Source of the DNA: Rikenellaceae bacterium | GTDB lineage: Bacteria > Bacteroidota > Bacteroidia > Bacteroidales > Rikenellaceae | Assembly: GCA_015059865.1 (NCBI GenBank) | Contig: SUZP01000002.1 | Span: 34,106 to 98,105, forward strand | Length of the DNA: 64,000 bases | Direction of reading: 5' to 3' | Shown: in pieces, positions 9,213 to 18,359 of the stretch | Position numbering within the stretch: position 1 is the first letter of the stretch | Layout of the letters: the number at the start of each line of letters is the position of its first letter | Notes under the pieces: generated by a model | The model's database searches: none | What the model was told of the DNA's origin: nothing | What the model saw: the letters and a program-made list of their open reading frames with translations, nothing else | Position numbers and translations under genes: made by a program

Positions 9213-9396
9213 TAATCTTATTCACCTCGCTTTCGGCCCTGCGCAGCCTCTCGCGGCAGAGAGCAATAAGCTCTGTTGCTCGCGCCACACGCTCCGAAAG
9301 GGTGTCGATACTATTCTGCTCCTCACGCAGCGAGCGAAGAATCTTCTCTATCTCCTCTATTGCCTCTTTGTACGACATCTCCGTTATCTCAGCCAT
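9202..9396 (-). CDS. xseB: Exodeoxyribonuclease VII small subunit
   Basis: A 64-residue helical protein with the XseB pattern: SYKEAIEEIEKILRSLR near the N-terminus and a helix ending in CRERLRRAESEVNKII. It associates with XseA to make exonuclease VII, which degrades single-stranded DNA from both ends. The large-subunit gene is not in the window. It lies 70 bases after the PAP2 gene and overlaps the methyltransferase start. Confidence 0.88.
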   Translation of the reverse strand: MAEITEMSYKEAIEEIEKILRSLREEQNSIDTLSERVARATELIALCRERLRRAESEVNKIIEE

Positions 9397-9466
9397 ATAT
9401 CTCTATTGTTCTAAATACTTTTTTTCTCACTACAACATTACGCGCATCCGGCACGAACTACTATCA

Positions 9467-10339
9467 TTAAAACTGTATCGCACAAGATACTCCTGCCGCC
9501 CTCGTATTGGCATAGTATACAGGAGTTGCCACCACCGCCTGCCCCTTACGCGGAATACGGAAGATGTGACGATTGAGTGGTAGCATCCAATAGCCGATAC
9601 GAGCCGATAAGATACCCAAACCTGCTCCCGCCAACACATCGTTAAACCAGTGGCGACCATTGTACATACGCATAAAACCTACCGTCGCAGCCAAGGCATA
9701 CGCGCCCATACCGACACCCCAGCCATACTCCGAACGCACAAGCTCCGCACCTGCAAAGGCGGTCATCGTATGTCCCGAAGGGAAGGAGTTGCGCGTTCCC
9801 GTATCGGGGCGAGGCTCGCGCACCGCATACTTCAATCCCTGCGAAATGGCCGTTACTGCGATATAGGTTACAGCAGCCACCGCCACACGCTCGCCAAAGG
9901 AGTGCTTCGCCTTCAAGCCCATAAAGTCGAGTGTGAGATAGAAGGCCACAGGAACATACTGCACATAGTCGTCGAAGCGCAACTTCACACCGCCACTCGC
10001 CTCGTTCAGACCATTGCGTATTGCAAGATTTATACCTCGCATAGGGGCGTTTTCGCCAATACCCAACGCTCCCAAGGCGACAAACGACACTGGCACAACC
10101 AACTGCTCGGCACGAAAGCGCGTAGAGTAGGTTTGATTTATCTCCCACCAATCGACCTTGCCATTCTTGCGTAGAATGGGATTTGTTGCGTATCTATCAG
10201 CGTATTGAGTCTTCGTTCTCTTGGTTGTCCTGAGGGCAGAAAAGTTGGTTTTGCCAGTAGCATCTGCCGACGCAAACACCACCAACAAAACCAATACAAC
10301 TGCACTTTGCAGCACTCTATATAGTTTCGGACTCTTCAT
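9467..10339 (-). CDS. PAP2-superfamily phosphatase, exported or membrane
   Basis: A 290-residue protein with an N-terminal hydrophobic signal/anchor (about 8-27) and several later membrane segments. The three acid-phosphatase motifs are complete: K170-x6-RP (177-178), PSGH (187-190) and R224-x5-H230-x3-D234. It likely dephosphorylates a lipid phosphate such as undecaprenyl diphosphate or phosphatidylglycerophosphate on the periplasmic side; which one is not visible. A TATATTTG promoter element lies at 10370-10377 on the minus strand, about 31 bases before the ATG, and drives this gene plus xseB and the methyltransferase. Confidence 0.87.
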   Translation of the reverse strand: MKSPKLYRVLQSAVVLVLLVVFASADATGKTNFSALRTTKRTKTQYADRYATNPILRKNGKVDWWEINQTYSTRFRAEQLVVPVSFVALGALGIGENAPMRGINLAIRNGLNEASGGVKLRFDDYVQYVPVAFYLTLDFMGLKAKHSFGERVAVAAVTYIAVTAISQGLKYAVREPRPDTGTRNSFPSGHTMTAFAGAELVRSEYGWGVGMGAYALAATVGFMRMYNGRHWFNDVLAGAGLGILSARIGYWMLPLNRHIFRIPRKGQAVVATPVYYANTRAAGVSCAIQF

Positions 10340-10369
10340 TTATACCTCTATAATATCCACAATAACGCA

Positions 10370-10377
10370 CAAATATA
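10370..10377 (-). promoter_or_regulatory. Promoter -7 element for the PAP2-xseB operon
   Basis: TATATTTG on the minus strand matches the TAnnTTTG consensus and sits 31 bases before the PAP2 start. Confidence 0.6.
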
Positions 10378-10421
10378 ACTATTATTGTGAAATTTTGAGG
10401 TATCCGAGCCAACTTTTCGAA

Positions 10422-11762
10422 CTAATATTTCACCGAAATCTTGTATGGCACACCATTCAAGACGCTCAAATCGCCTGTGTAGATGGTGCCATTATTGCCT
10501 ATGTCGGTCGATACTGTTGTCTCGCAAAGCACCGAGATATACCAACGACCAGCCTTTGGCTTTTCGATAACAAGCGACTTGGTGCATCCGTTAGACACGA
10601 CCCTCTTTACTGCTTGGTCTGTATATGCCAACTCCTTGTAGTTTGCGCAGAGTGTGAGGTCATATTTTTCGCCACCCTCGTAGCCATCGAGCGCAATTTC
10701 GAGTTTTTGACACTTGCGCGGAACATTTACCACGAAGTGGTGATACTGCCTATCGCCAATGCGAGTGAAGGCCGCATCGTTATCCTCCGTGCGCTTGTTC
10801 ATCTCGCGCACCTCGCCACTCTTCAATGTAGCCTTTGGCTTTGGTGTCGGGTTACCATCCATAGCGTAGAGCACCATTGCCGCCATAAAGTCTAAGCGCT
10901 CGCCCGACTTAACACCCTCAGGATGCGAGCCACAGAGGATGGCACGACCACTCTCTTTGCCTCGCTTGAATGCCCAAACCGAAGGTTTGCCATCAATCTT
11001 TACCTTCTCGGTATCATTGAAGTTGTAATAGGCCAATATCTCCGTGCCATCTGGCATAGGCTTTCTCTCTCCATCGTAGGCGTAGCATCCGCCATTATGA
11101 CGAACATCCTTGACAAACTTATCGCCTCCGAAGTCGTAGTATCGCAACATTGGACTGCGGCGTGCTATATCCATACCCGTAGTGGATTTTCTTAGGCCTG
11201 TGCTGTGGGTATATCCGGGCCACAAGCCAATATAGTAGCTGGTATATCGTGTCTTGTTGCGCTTAGCGTTGTATCCTCCTGCCGAGCTAAAAAAGGCTCC
11301 TGCGCAAGTGCCGACATACGAGCCACCATTTGCCACATATTTGTAGACATTGTCACGCGCCTCCTTCGTAAGCGACTTGGCGTGCTTAATTGCACTACCA
11401 CCATTCATGTAGAGCATACGAAAACGCGGTGCACCATCAGGATAGAGCAACCAACCATTGGTATCATCCTCGTATCCGTAAAATACATTTGCTTGAAGCA
11501 GTGAGTCTTGTGGTGTTGATTTATGTCTTCTGTCTGGGCCTTCGAAATACTCCATACTCAATTTGAGAGCCTCCGACACAGGGAGGTCGCGGCGCGATGT
11601 AAGGCCAATGCCGCTATTCATAAAGATATCCTTGTAGTAACCACGACCATGGTCAAGCACCGCTTGACGCGCTTTATCGCGCTTGCTACTTGCTGTTGCT
11701 TGTGCTGGGAGAAGCACACTTGTCGTCGCCATAATGGCGGCTACAATTAGAAGTTTTTTCAT
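10422..11762 (-). CDS. Secreted BPL-N/class I glutamine-amidotransferase-like protein
   Basis: About 446 residues from the ATG at 11762, which places a signal peptide at residues 1-24; the frame extends 19 codons further but lacks a plausible leader. Residues 110-330 resemble the biotin-protein-ligase N-terminal (BPL-N) domain, a class I amidotransferase-like fold. The nucleophile elbow VGTCAGAFF places a Cys at residue 153, preceded by the NGG loop. The C-terminal about 110 residues form a beta-sandwich-like domain with alternating hydrophobic strands, resembling a pre-peptidase C-terminal domain. Substrate and reaction are unknown. It stands alone, separated from pgk by a terminator. Confidence 0.75.
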   Translation of the reverse strand: MKKLLIVAAIMATTSVLLPAQATASSKRDKARQAVLDHGRGYYKDIFMNSGIGLTSRRDLPVSEALKLSMEYFEGPDRRHKSTPQDSLLQANVFYGYEDDTNGWLLYPDGAPRFRMLYMNGGSAIKHAKSLTKEARDNVYKYVANGGSYVGTCAGAFFSSAGGYNAKRNKTRYTSYYIGLWPGYTHSTGLRKSTTGMDIARRSPMLRYYDFGGDKFVKDVRHNGGCYAYDGERKPMPDGTEILAYYNFNDTEKVKIDGKPSVWAFKRGKESGRAILCGSHPEGVKSGERLDFMAAMVLYAMDGNPTPKPKATLKSGEVREMNKRTEDNDAAFTRIGDRQYHHFVVNVPRKCQKLEIALDGYEGGEKYDLTLCANYKELAYTDQAVKRVVSNGCTKSLVIEKPKAGRWYISVLCETTVSTDIGNNGTIYTGDLSVLNGVPYKISVKY

Positions 11763-11807
11763 AATAGGAAGTTTTTTAAAGTTTATAGTTTTGTGTTTGT
11801 AGTATAA

Positions 11808-11836
11808 GGGGAGGCTCAATACAACTGAGCCCCCCT
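11808..11836 (-). terminator. Intrinsic terminator of pgk
   Basis: On the minus strand a G-rich stem (bases 11826-11836) pairs with 11808-11818 across a 7-base loop, with one mismatch, 11 bases after the pgk stop. The downstream T tract is weak. Confidence 0.55.
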
Positions 11837-11846
11837 GTTATTTGGT

Positions 11847-13112
11847 TTACTTGCGGATAGCTGCAACACCCGGAAGCTCCTTACCCTCGATGTATTCGAG
11901 GAGTGCGCCACCACCGGTCGATACATACGACACCTTGTCAGCCAAGCCGAACTTGTTGATGCAAGCTACCGAGTCGCCACCGCCGATAAGCGAGTAGGCG
12001 CCATTCTGCTGTGTAGCATCTGCGATAGCCTCAGCAACAGCGCGCGAGCCAGTCGAGAATTTGTTAATCTCGAATACACCAACAGGACCGTTCCAGAGGA
12101 TGGTCTTGCACTTCAAAATCTCCTCGCGGAAGAGCTTCTTACCACCCTCGGCGATATCGACACCCTCCCACTCTGCTGGGATATCTTTCACTGGTGCAGT
12201 CTGAGTATTTGCCTCCTCGCTGAAATCGTCGCATACGAGAGCATCAGGCGACATTACAAACTCAACGCCACGAGCCTTTGCCTTCGCCAAGATGTCGAGT
12301 GCCACAGGGAACATATCAGGCTCGCAGATAGACTTGCCTACATGGCCACCGAGAGCACCTGCGAAGGTGTAGGTCATACCACCGCCGATGATAATCTTAT
12401 CAACCTTCTCCATCAAGGTCTCGATAATGGTAATCTTGGTCGAAACCTTCGAGCCACCAACGATAGCTACGAATGGGCGCTGTGGGTTCTGCATCATACC
12501 ATCGATAGCCTTCAACTCGTTCTCCATAACATAGCCGAACATCTTGTCCTGAGGGAAGTACTCAGCGATGAGTGCAGTCGAAGAGTGTGCGCGGTGAGCA
12601 GTACCGAAAGCGTCGTTGATGTAGCAGTCTGCATACGAAGCGAGCTTCTTCACGAACTCCTTCTGTGGTCCCTCTTTGAGAGCCTTCTTTGCAGCCTTCT
12701 TCTCCTCGTCGGTAGCATCCTCGGCCAAGCCACGAGGCTTGCCCTCCTCCTCAGCGTAGAAGCGGAGGTTTTCGAGCAACATCACCTCACCCGGCTTCAA
12801 TGTAGCAGCCATCTCAGCAGCCTTCTCGCCCATACAGTCGCCTGCGAACATCACCTTCTCGCCCAAGCGAGCCTCGATAGCGGGAATAATCTGCTCCAAC
12901 GAATATTTTGGGTCTGGGTTCTTCTTTGGACGACCGAGGTGCGACATAAGGATTACGGCACCACCCTTCTCCAACACCTTCTTGATGGTTGGAATAGCTG
13001 CACGAATACGGGTATCGTCGGTTACTTGACCCTCGCCATTGAGAGGTACATTAAAGTCTACGCGGATAATTGCGCGCTTACCTGAAAAATCATAGTTGTC
13101 AATTGCAAACAT
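11847..13112 (-). CDS. pgk: Phosphoglycerate kinase
   Basis: A 421-residue glycolytic enzyme, slightly longer than the usual 390-400 because of an insertion rich in Lys/Glu near residues 130-155 that is normal in Bacteroidetes. It has the substrate-binding RVDFNVPL near residue 20, SHLGRPK near 59, GGSKVSTK, and the nucleotide-binding GPVGVFE and GGGDSVA motifs near the C-terminus. It transfers phosphate from 1,3-bisphosphoglycerate to ADP. A TACCTTTG element at 13172-13179 gives a leader of about 55 bases. Confidence 0.97.
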   Translation of the reverse strand: MFAIDNYDFSGKRAIIRVDFNVPLNGEGQVTDDTRIRAAIPTIKKVLEKGGAVILMSHLGRPKKNPDPKYSLEQIIPAIEARLGEKVMFAGDCMGEKAAEMAATLKPGEVMLLENLRFYAEEEGKPRGLAEDATDEEKKAAKKALKEGPQKEFVKKLASYADCYINDAFGTAHRAHSSTALIAEYFPQDKMFGYVMENELKAIDGMMQNPQRPFVAIVGGSKVSTKITIIETLMEKVDKIIIGGGMTYTFAGALGGHVGKSICEPDMFPVALDILAKAKARGVEFVMSPDALVCDDFSEEANTQTAPVKDIPAEWEGVDIAEGGKKLFREEILKCKTILWNGPVGVFEINKFSTGSRAVAEAIADATQQNGAYSLIGGGDSVACINKFGLADKVSYVSTGGGALLEYIEGKELPGVAAIRK

Positions 13113-13171
13113 AACTCATTTATTTTTAACTGTTTATACCTAATTGTTATTTCACTAACATTGTAACGGCA

Positions 13172-13179
13172 CAAAGGTA
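13172..13179 (-). promoter_or_regulatory. Promoter -7 element of pgk
   Basis: TACCTTTG on the minus strand, 60 bases before the pgk ATG. No convincing -33 TTTG upstream, because that space is a heptamer A/T repeat. Confidence 0.6.
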
Positions 13180-13184
13180 CAAAT

Positions 13185-13219
13185 AAAATTAAAAATTAAA
13201 AATAAAAAATTGAGAATTA
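13185..13219. repeat. Heptamer-period repeat (AAAATTA type)
   Basis: Five consecutive 7-base units of the type AAAATTA / AAAATAA / AGAATTA lie directly upstream of the pgk promoter. Confidence 0.65.
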
Positions 13220-13370
13220 GAGCGATAAATGAGAAAAGAAATATTGGGGTTGGGTATGGATTAATATCGCATATCCACTATCTTGTGAATATTGGCACTA
13301 TACGATAGTACGAAACACCATAACCTTGCCAGATGCCTATTACATTTTTTTTGATTTAATAAAATTTTAG

Positions 13371-13378
13371 TATCTTTG
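13371..13378 (+). promoter_or_regulatory. Promoter -7 element of the CxCxxCH small-protein gene
   Basis: TATCTTTG lies 5 bases before the GTG at 13384, with TTTG at 13350-13353 (17-base spacing). The short distance implies a leaderless mRNA or a start at the ATG at 13414. Confidence 0.65.
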
Positions 13379-13383
13379 CATCC

Positions 13384-13716
13384 GTGAAAAAAGTGTTGCA
13401 ACATAAAAGATGTATGTCGTATCTACTTGCTGTACTGATGATTATATCGGTATCGAGTAGAGTGTGGCTCTCTCACAACAGAGGCTACTACGAGGATTAC
13501 CTGCGCACTGCCCACCCTTCGGCCGACAACCACGCGTGGGTGTCGTGTAACTGTCCTATCTGTCACGCAGAAGACTTTATTGCAACCGCAGCAGAGTATT
13601 TCACATACTCCCCTATCATCGTAGCGTTGGAATTTGAGCAGGGTTTACAACCTACTGCTCCTGCAAATAGAGTTGTTACTCTTACATCGCTCCGCGCTCC
13701 TCCGTATTTATCGTAA
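13384..13716 (+). CDS. Small exported CxCxxCH protein next to a TonB receptor
   Basis: A 110-residue protein with a basic N-terminus and hydrophobic segment (about 11-27), so it is exported or membrane-anchored. The only strong motif is CNCPICH (near residue 56), suitable for binding a metal ion; the C-terminus ends in RAPPYLS. I do not recognise a named family, but small Cys/His proteins ahead of TonB-dependent receptors recur in Bacteroidetes and suggest a partner in metal handling (inference). The GTG start follows the promoter element by only 5 bases; the ATG at 13414 would also work. It precedes the receptor by 79 bases with a hairpin between. Confidence 0.65.
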   Translation: MKKVLQHKRCMSYLLAVLMIISVSSRVWLSHNRGYYEDYLRTAHPSADNHAWVSCNCPICHAEDFIATAAEYFTYSPIIVALEFEQGLQPTAPANRVVTLTSLRAPPYLS

Positions 13717-13729
13717 AACATAGATTAAA

Positions 13730-13758
13730 CACTACGCAGTAGTATATTCTGCGTAGTG
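13730..13758 (+). promoter_or_regulatory. Intercistronic hairpin
   Basis: A perfect 10-bp stem (CACTACGCAG / CTGCGTAGTG) with a 9-base loop lies between the small protein gene and the TonB receptor. The downstream tract ATATTATTG is not a strong T run, so attenuation or mRNA processing is as likely as termination. Confidence 0.55.
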
Positions 13759-13795
13759 ATATTATTGTTTATCGATAAATAAAAACCCAAAAAAA

Positions 13796-16249
13796 ATGAA
13801 AAAAATATTCTCAACTATTATAGTTGTGTTGTTTGTGTGTGCATCTGCATACGCACAAGGCGGTCAGCAACACCAACATCAACATCAGTACCGCCACGGA
13901 CAGAGTCATCAATCACATAGCCACGCCAAGGGTGAGCAGTGTGAGGCTACAATTCACGGACACATCATTGACTCACGCACAAAGGAGCATATTCCATATA
14001 TTACCGTAACAATCGACGGCACAACCGTAGGAACAACGACCGATGCCACAGGACACTACACACTTTACCACGCCCCTGTCGGCAAGTTGAAGGTTACAGC
14101 CTCGGCTATCGGCTACGCCAGCAAGACCAAGGAGGTAGAGGTTGAGTGTGGAGCGGATATTATTTTAAACTTCGAGACCACCGAGGAGCAGATTTCGGTA
14201 GATGCGATTGTGGTGTCGGCAAACCGTAACGCCACAAAGCGCAGCGAGGCTCCAACGCTTGTAAATATCGTAGATTCCGACCTTTTGAATAAGGTTTCGG
14301 CACCAACCTTGGCGGAGGGATTGTCTTTCCAGCCCGGTGTGCGTGTCGAAAACTCGTGCCAGAACTGCGGTTTTGCTCAGGTGCGTATCAATGGCCTTTC
14401 GGGACAGTATTCGCAGATTTTGATAAACTCGCGCCCCGTATTTTCGGCGTTGGCTGGTGTATATGGCTTGGAGCATATCCCTGCAAATATGGTCGAGCGC
14501 ATCGAGGTTGTGCGTGGCGGTGGCTCGGCACTCTTCGGCTCTTCGGCAATTGGTGGTACTATTAATATTATCACCAAAGAGCCATTGCGTAATTCGGGCG
14601 AGTTGGCCCATTCGCTCACATCAATCGGAGTAACGGGCGCACTCGACAATAACACCACTTTGAACGCCTCGCTCGTAACGGACAACCGCAAGGCAGGACT
14701 TACGATATATGGTCAGAACCGTATGCGCGATGCCTACGACCACGATGGCGATGGTTTCGTTGAGATTCCTGTCATTAAGTCGCAGACTATCGGAACGCAG
14801 GCATACATTAAGACCAGCGCATATAGCAAACTCACCCTCGACTACCACGCTACAAACGAGTATCGCCGAGGAGGTGACAAACTCGACCTTCCGCCACATA
14901 AGGCGATGATTGCCGAGACTACCGACCACCTTATCAATAGTGGAGGTTTAACCTTCGAGGGTACATCTAAGAATACGCGCCACCGTTATAGTCTCTTTGC
15001 ATCGGCACAAGGCACGAAGCGCGATAGCTACTATGGCGCAGAGATGAACGAGAAGGCATACGGTAAAACAGATGGTGTGACAGCTGTTGCGGGAGGACAA
15101 TACCTCTATCGTATCAAGTGGTTTGAACTCACTACGGGTTTGGAGTATAGTTACGACTACCTCTTCGACAACCCTATCGGATATGCAGATGACTCTTTCT
15201 ACAAGAGTATGATTATCGAGCAGCATGTTCACAATGCAAGTATCTATGCGCAGGGCGAGTTTAAGTTCAAGAAGTGGGGCTTCCTCGTGGGAGGTCGTTT
15301 GGATAATTGGTACAACGCATCGAACAAGAAGTTCCTCTGCATCCCTTCGCCGCGTGTGACTTTGCGCTACAACCCTACACACAACATCAACCTCCGTGCA
15401 ACATACGGCTCTGGTTTCCGCGCTCCGCAGGCATTTGACGAGGATTTGCATATCCTTATCGTAGGTGGCGAGCGTACCCGTATCCGCTTGGCTGAGGATT
15501 TGAAGGAGGAGCGTTCGCACTCGTTCACCCTCTCGGCAGATATGTATAAGACTTGGGGGCGTGTGCAGGCAAATCTCCTCGTTGAGGGTTTCTGTACTAT
15601 ATTGAACGATGTGTTCGCTCTGCGTGACTATGCAGGTAGCGACCTCGGTTCGACTATCGTACCTATCGAGGGTAAAGACGGAGTATACGATATTAATGAC
15701 GGTGCGCGCATTTACGAGCGTTATAACGGCTCGGGTGCAACGGTTATGGGTTTGAATATTGAGGGTAAAATCGCTTATGCCCCTTGGGTGGAGGCTTCGG
15801 CAGGCGTAACATTGCAGCGTAGCAAGTACAAGCAACCAGAGCAGTGGAGCGACACCGCAGAGCCAACACTCAATATGTTCCGTTCGCCAAATGTTTATGG
15901 CTACTTCACCATCACAACCCAGCCACTCAAAAACTTCAAGATTGACCTCTCGGCAAACTATATGGGGCGTATGTATGTAGACCACTATGCAGGAGGTATG
16001 CTTCCTGATGGCTCTATTCTCGAACAAGACCGCCTCAAACATACCAAAGCCTTCTTCGACCTCGGCGTAAAACTCTCGTACGACTTCAAGATTTGGAAGA
16101 GTATCGGCTTGCAGGTAAATGCTGGTGTTCGCAATATCCTGAACTCCTATCAGAACGACTTTGACCGCGGAGCAGCGCGTGATTCGGGCTATATCTATGG
16201 TCCATCGCTTCCGCGCTCGATATTTGTAGGAGCGAAGCTCTCGTTCTAA
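13796..16249 (+). CDS. TonB-dependent receptor with His-rich N-terminus
   Basis: An 817-residue outer-membrane receptor. Order: signal peptide (1-20), a histidine-rich stretch at about 24-45 (many H and Q), a carboxypeptidase-regulatory-like domain (about 50-125), a plug domain (about 140-260) with an unusual NSCQNCGF CxxC motif, then a 22-strand-type barrel ending in the aromatic terminus FVGAKLSF. It would import a large or metal-bound ligand with TonB energy. The His-rich leader and the Cys/His partner upstream suggest a metal, metallophore or heme substrate (inference). No SusD follows, which argues against glycan uptake. A strong terminator follows the stop. Confidence 0.9.
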   Translation: MKKIFSTIIVVLFVCASAYAQGGQQHQHQHQYRHGQSHQSHSHAKGEQCEATIHGHIIDSRTKEHIPYITVTIDGTTVGTTTDATGHYTLYHAPVGKLKVTASAIGYASKTKEVEVECGADIILNFETTEEQISVDAIVVSANRNATKRSEAPTLVNIVDSDLLNKVSAPTLAEGLSFQPGVRVENSCQNCGFAQVRINGLSGQYSQILINSRPVFSALAGVYGLEHIPANMVERIEVVRGGGSALFGSSAIGGTINIITKEPLRNSGELAHSLTSIGVTGALDNNTTLNASLVTDNRKAGLTIYGQNRMRDAYDHDGDGFVEIPVIKSQTIGTQAYIKTSAYSKLTLDYHATNEYRRGGDKLDLPPHKAMIAETTDHLINSGGLTFEGTSKNTRHRYSLFASAQGTKRDSYYGAEMNEKAYGKTDGVTAVAGGQYLYRIKWFELTTGLEYSYDYLFDNPIGYADDSFYKSMIIEQHVHNASIYAQGEFKFKKWGFLVGGRLDNWYNASNKKFLCIPSPRVTLRYNPTHNINLRATYGSGFRAPQAFDEDLHILIVGGERTRIRLAEDLKEERSHSFTLSADMYKTWGRVQANLLVEGFCTILNDVFALRDYAGSDLGSTIVPIEGKDGVYDINDGARIYERYNGSGATVMGLNIEGKIAYAPWVEASAGVTLQRSKYKQPEQWSDTAEPTLNMFRSPNVYGYFTITTQPLKNFKIDLSANYMGRMYVDHYAGGMLPDGSILEQDRLKHTKAFFDLGVKLSYDFKIWKSIGLQVNAGVRNILNSYQNDFDRGAARDSGYIYGPSLPRSIFVGAKLSF

Positions 16250-16271
16250 AAAGGGTGTTGATACAAAAAAC

Positions 16272-16313
16272 AGTGGGGTTGCTCAACTATGCGTTGGACA
16301 ACCCCACTTTTTA
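16272..16313. terminator. Bidirectional intrinsic terminator
   Basis: A perfect 10-bp stem (AGTGGGGTTG / CAACCCCACT, 16272-16281 and 16299-16308) is flanked by an A run before and a T run after. It ends both the receptor gene and the convergent hydrolase operon. Confidence 0.85.
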
Positions 16314-16334
16314 CTCTTAAATTATATTAACTAA

Positions 16335-18359
16335 TTAGCTAATCTTCTGAGTCTGCCAATCTGCTGGCGTCTCATTGAATGTACCCTTACCCTCAATCTT
16401 CTTAGCCTTGAATTTGAGGTCGATAAACTCTATATCGCCCCCCTTCGAGACCTTCAATAGAATTGACTCGTTAGGCTTGAACTCCAAGCGTACCGACTTT
16501 GCACCCTTCGCTGTGTTGATAACAACATCGCGAACAGAGCCTTTATCCTCGAATGCCTGACAATAGCGGAGAGGATAGTGCATCTTACAAGCCGCAGGAT
16601 TTGCAAAGAAGATATACTTATCGCCCTCCTCCTCACGACACCAGAACTCAGGGAGGTCATTACCCTCTACAAGGCGAGGTATCGATTTGAGAAGAGGCTC
16701 AGGCCTATCCGTAACATTCGACAAAGCCATAAGCTCCTGCACCATCTCATTGTACTCATCAGACTTTCGATATCCGGGCTGCAATGGATCGCGTACAACA
16801 ACCATAGGCAAGCCCGCCTTGGCGTGTTTCAACACATAGCGCAACGACGCAATATCGAGATACTTAACATCGATAACCAGTGCCGAGAAGGTCATATTGT
16901 TGTATACCAAGCGACCATTCTGCACCTGTGCTTTGCTCAACACTTCACGATTAATCCACAATGGCTGGTAGCCTTCGAGATACTTTGGTGCCCAGATATA
17001 GCGCAACTGATGACGCCCCTGCGTTCCCGGAACACGCTGCCACTGTGGGCGTTTCTTCGGATAGCCCAAAACTTGATGATTATCCTCAATAGGCAGATAA
17101 AGCGCAACATCCGAGTAGGTGCGACCTCGACGCATATAGCTCGACACGAGTGTCATATACTCATTAAAATCCTTCAACTGGTCGATAAAGTAGGCTGTCG
17201 GCGCAAGATGTACGCTTGCGTAGAAGTGCTGGAAGGTCGAGCCAACCTCATTGTAAGGCATACCATGCCATACAATCTGATTTGTTCCATTTGCCAACAG
17301 AGCATCGGCTATCAGTCGCATATCGGCAACTTGTTCGAGTCCCATATACGGGCCACGCCCCTCCAAGCGAGGGCGGAAACCATATAGACAGGTAAAAGTC
17401 TCTGCCGAGACAACATTCTTATTGCTGAGCGCAGCAGCCGAAGCAGCAATACGACTAAACTTTGGCTCGTAGAGCAACGCCTCAGTCTCCGGAACATCCA
17501 CAACCATATAAGCCGACAAGAGGTCGGTAGGTGCTCCGTTGCACTGCGAACGAGTGATGGCATTCACCTTGTGCGCATGGTCGGTAAATGGCTTGTAGAA
17601 TTGCGATATAACCAACTCGCTGAGCAACTCAGTGTAGTCGTAGAAGATACCCTCGTTACCACGCTTGTAGAGCTCCTTCATAAATGGCTCAACGCGATAA
17701 CCATACTTTTTGTAGAATTTATCACCAAAGCCCTTTGTCCACAAGTTGCGAGGATAAATCTCCCACGAATCGACAAAGAGAGCCGAAGTCGAGCCTTCGT
17801 AAGCGGGCTTCAACCCCTTATCCATATGCTTGGCATACCACTTAAAGGCCTTCTTGTTCAAGTGGTCGAGAACTCGCGCACGGCGCTTGCTCCAACCACC
17901 GCCCTTATTTGCAGGCGAGCCCTCCTGTCCAAACTTCTGAACACCGAACTTTTCGGGCAGGTCGGGGTCCTTAAATGGCCATCCTGAGCCATAGGTATAG
18001 TCGCAACCGAGTCCTAACGAGTCGGCGCAGTGCTTGGCGTATGCCACAACCTCTGTCCACTCTGGCGAGAGCCAATCGGGATAGTTTGGAGTAGCTTCGC
18101 GTGCGGCTGCGCGTGCAGCCTTACTTCGTGGGTTCATCCACGCAATCTCCACGCCTCCGAGCCCCATCTCCTTCGCCCAAATCAACTGGTCGCGGATATC
18201 CTTCTTCTTGATATCATCGCGAAACCACCACCAACGAGTGTATGGTTTACACGAAGCATAAGGCTCAACCTTTTGCTCGGCCTTTGCCCTACCCTTACCA
18301 GCGTACGATACGCCGGTAAGGGTTAGAAGCATAAGTATTGCGAATATTATCTTTCTCAT
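16335..18359 (-). CDS. Secreted GH106-like glycoside hydrolase
   Basis: A 674-residue protein with a clear signal peptide (1-20). The YTRWWWFRDD opening, the GLGGVEIAWM strand and the ALFVDSWE and HGMPYNEVG segments match the GH106-type (alpha-L-rhamnosidase-like) TIM barrel. Full GH106 enzymes have 1000 or more residues with added beta-sandwich domains; this protein is shorter, so substrate specificity may differ. Its ATG overlaps the upstream Ntn-hydrolase stop by one base (TAATG), so translation is coupled. Last gene of a four-gene exported-hydrolase operon; an alternative call is a related glycosidase family. Confidence 0.78.
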   Translation of the reverse strand: MRKIIFAILMLLTLTGVSYAGKGRAKAEQKVEPYASCKPYTRWWWFRDDIKKKDIRDQLIWAKEMGLGGVEIAWMNPRSKAARAAAREATPNYPDWLSPEWTEVVAYAKHCADSLGLGCDYTYGSGWPFKDPDLPEKFGVQKFGQEGSPANKGGGWSKRRARVLDHLNKKAFKWYAKHMDKGLKPAYEGSTSALFVDSWEIYPRNLWTKGFGDKFYKKYGYRVEPFMKELYKRGNEGIFYDYTELLSELVISQFYKPFTDHAHKVNAITRSQCNGAPTDLLSAYMVVDVPETEALLYEPKFSRIAASAAALSNKNVVSAETFTCLYGFRPRLEGRGPYMGLEQVADMRLIADALLANGTNQIVWHGMPYNEVGSTFQHFYASVHLAPTAYFIDQLKDFNEYMTLVSSYMRRGRTYSDVALYLPIEDNHQVLGYPKKRPQWQRVPGTQGRHQLRYIWAPKYLEGYQPLWINREVLSKAQVQNGRLVYNNMTFSALVIDVKYLDIASLRYVLKHAKAGLPMVVVRDPLQPGYRKSDEYNEMVQELMALSNVTDRPEPLLKSIPRLVEGNDLPEFWCREEEGDKYIFFANPAACKMHYPLRYCQAFEDKGSVRDVVINTAKGAKSVRLEFKPNESILLKVSKGGDIEFIDLKFKAKKIEGKGTFNETPADWQTQKIS

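Noticed and set aside
12342..13085. A 247-codon plus-strand ORF over pgk, and similar antisense ORFs over the methyltransferase, pheS, tyrS and the C1 peptidases
   Set aside because: All mirror well-supported genes on the other strand and lack recognisable features.
14948..16042. A 364-codon minus-strand ORF within the TonB receptor
   Set aside because: It is the antisense shadow of a clear receptor gene; rich in Cys and His from reversed codons, no start context or domain.
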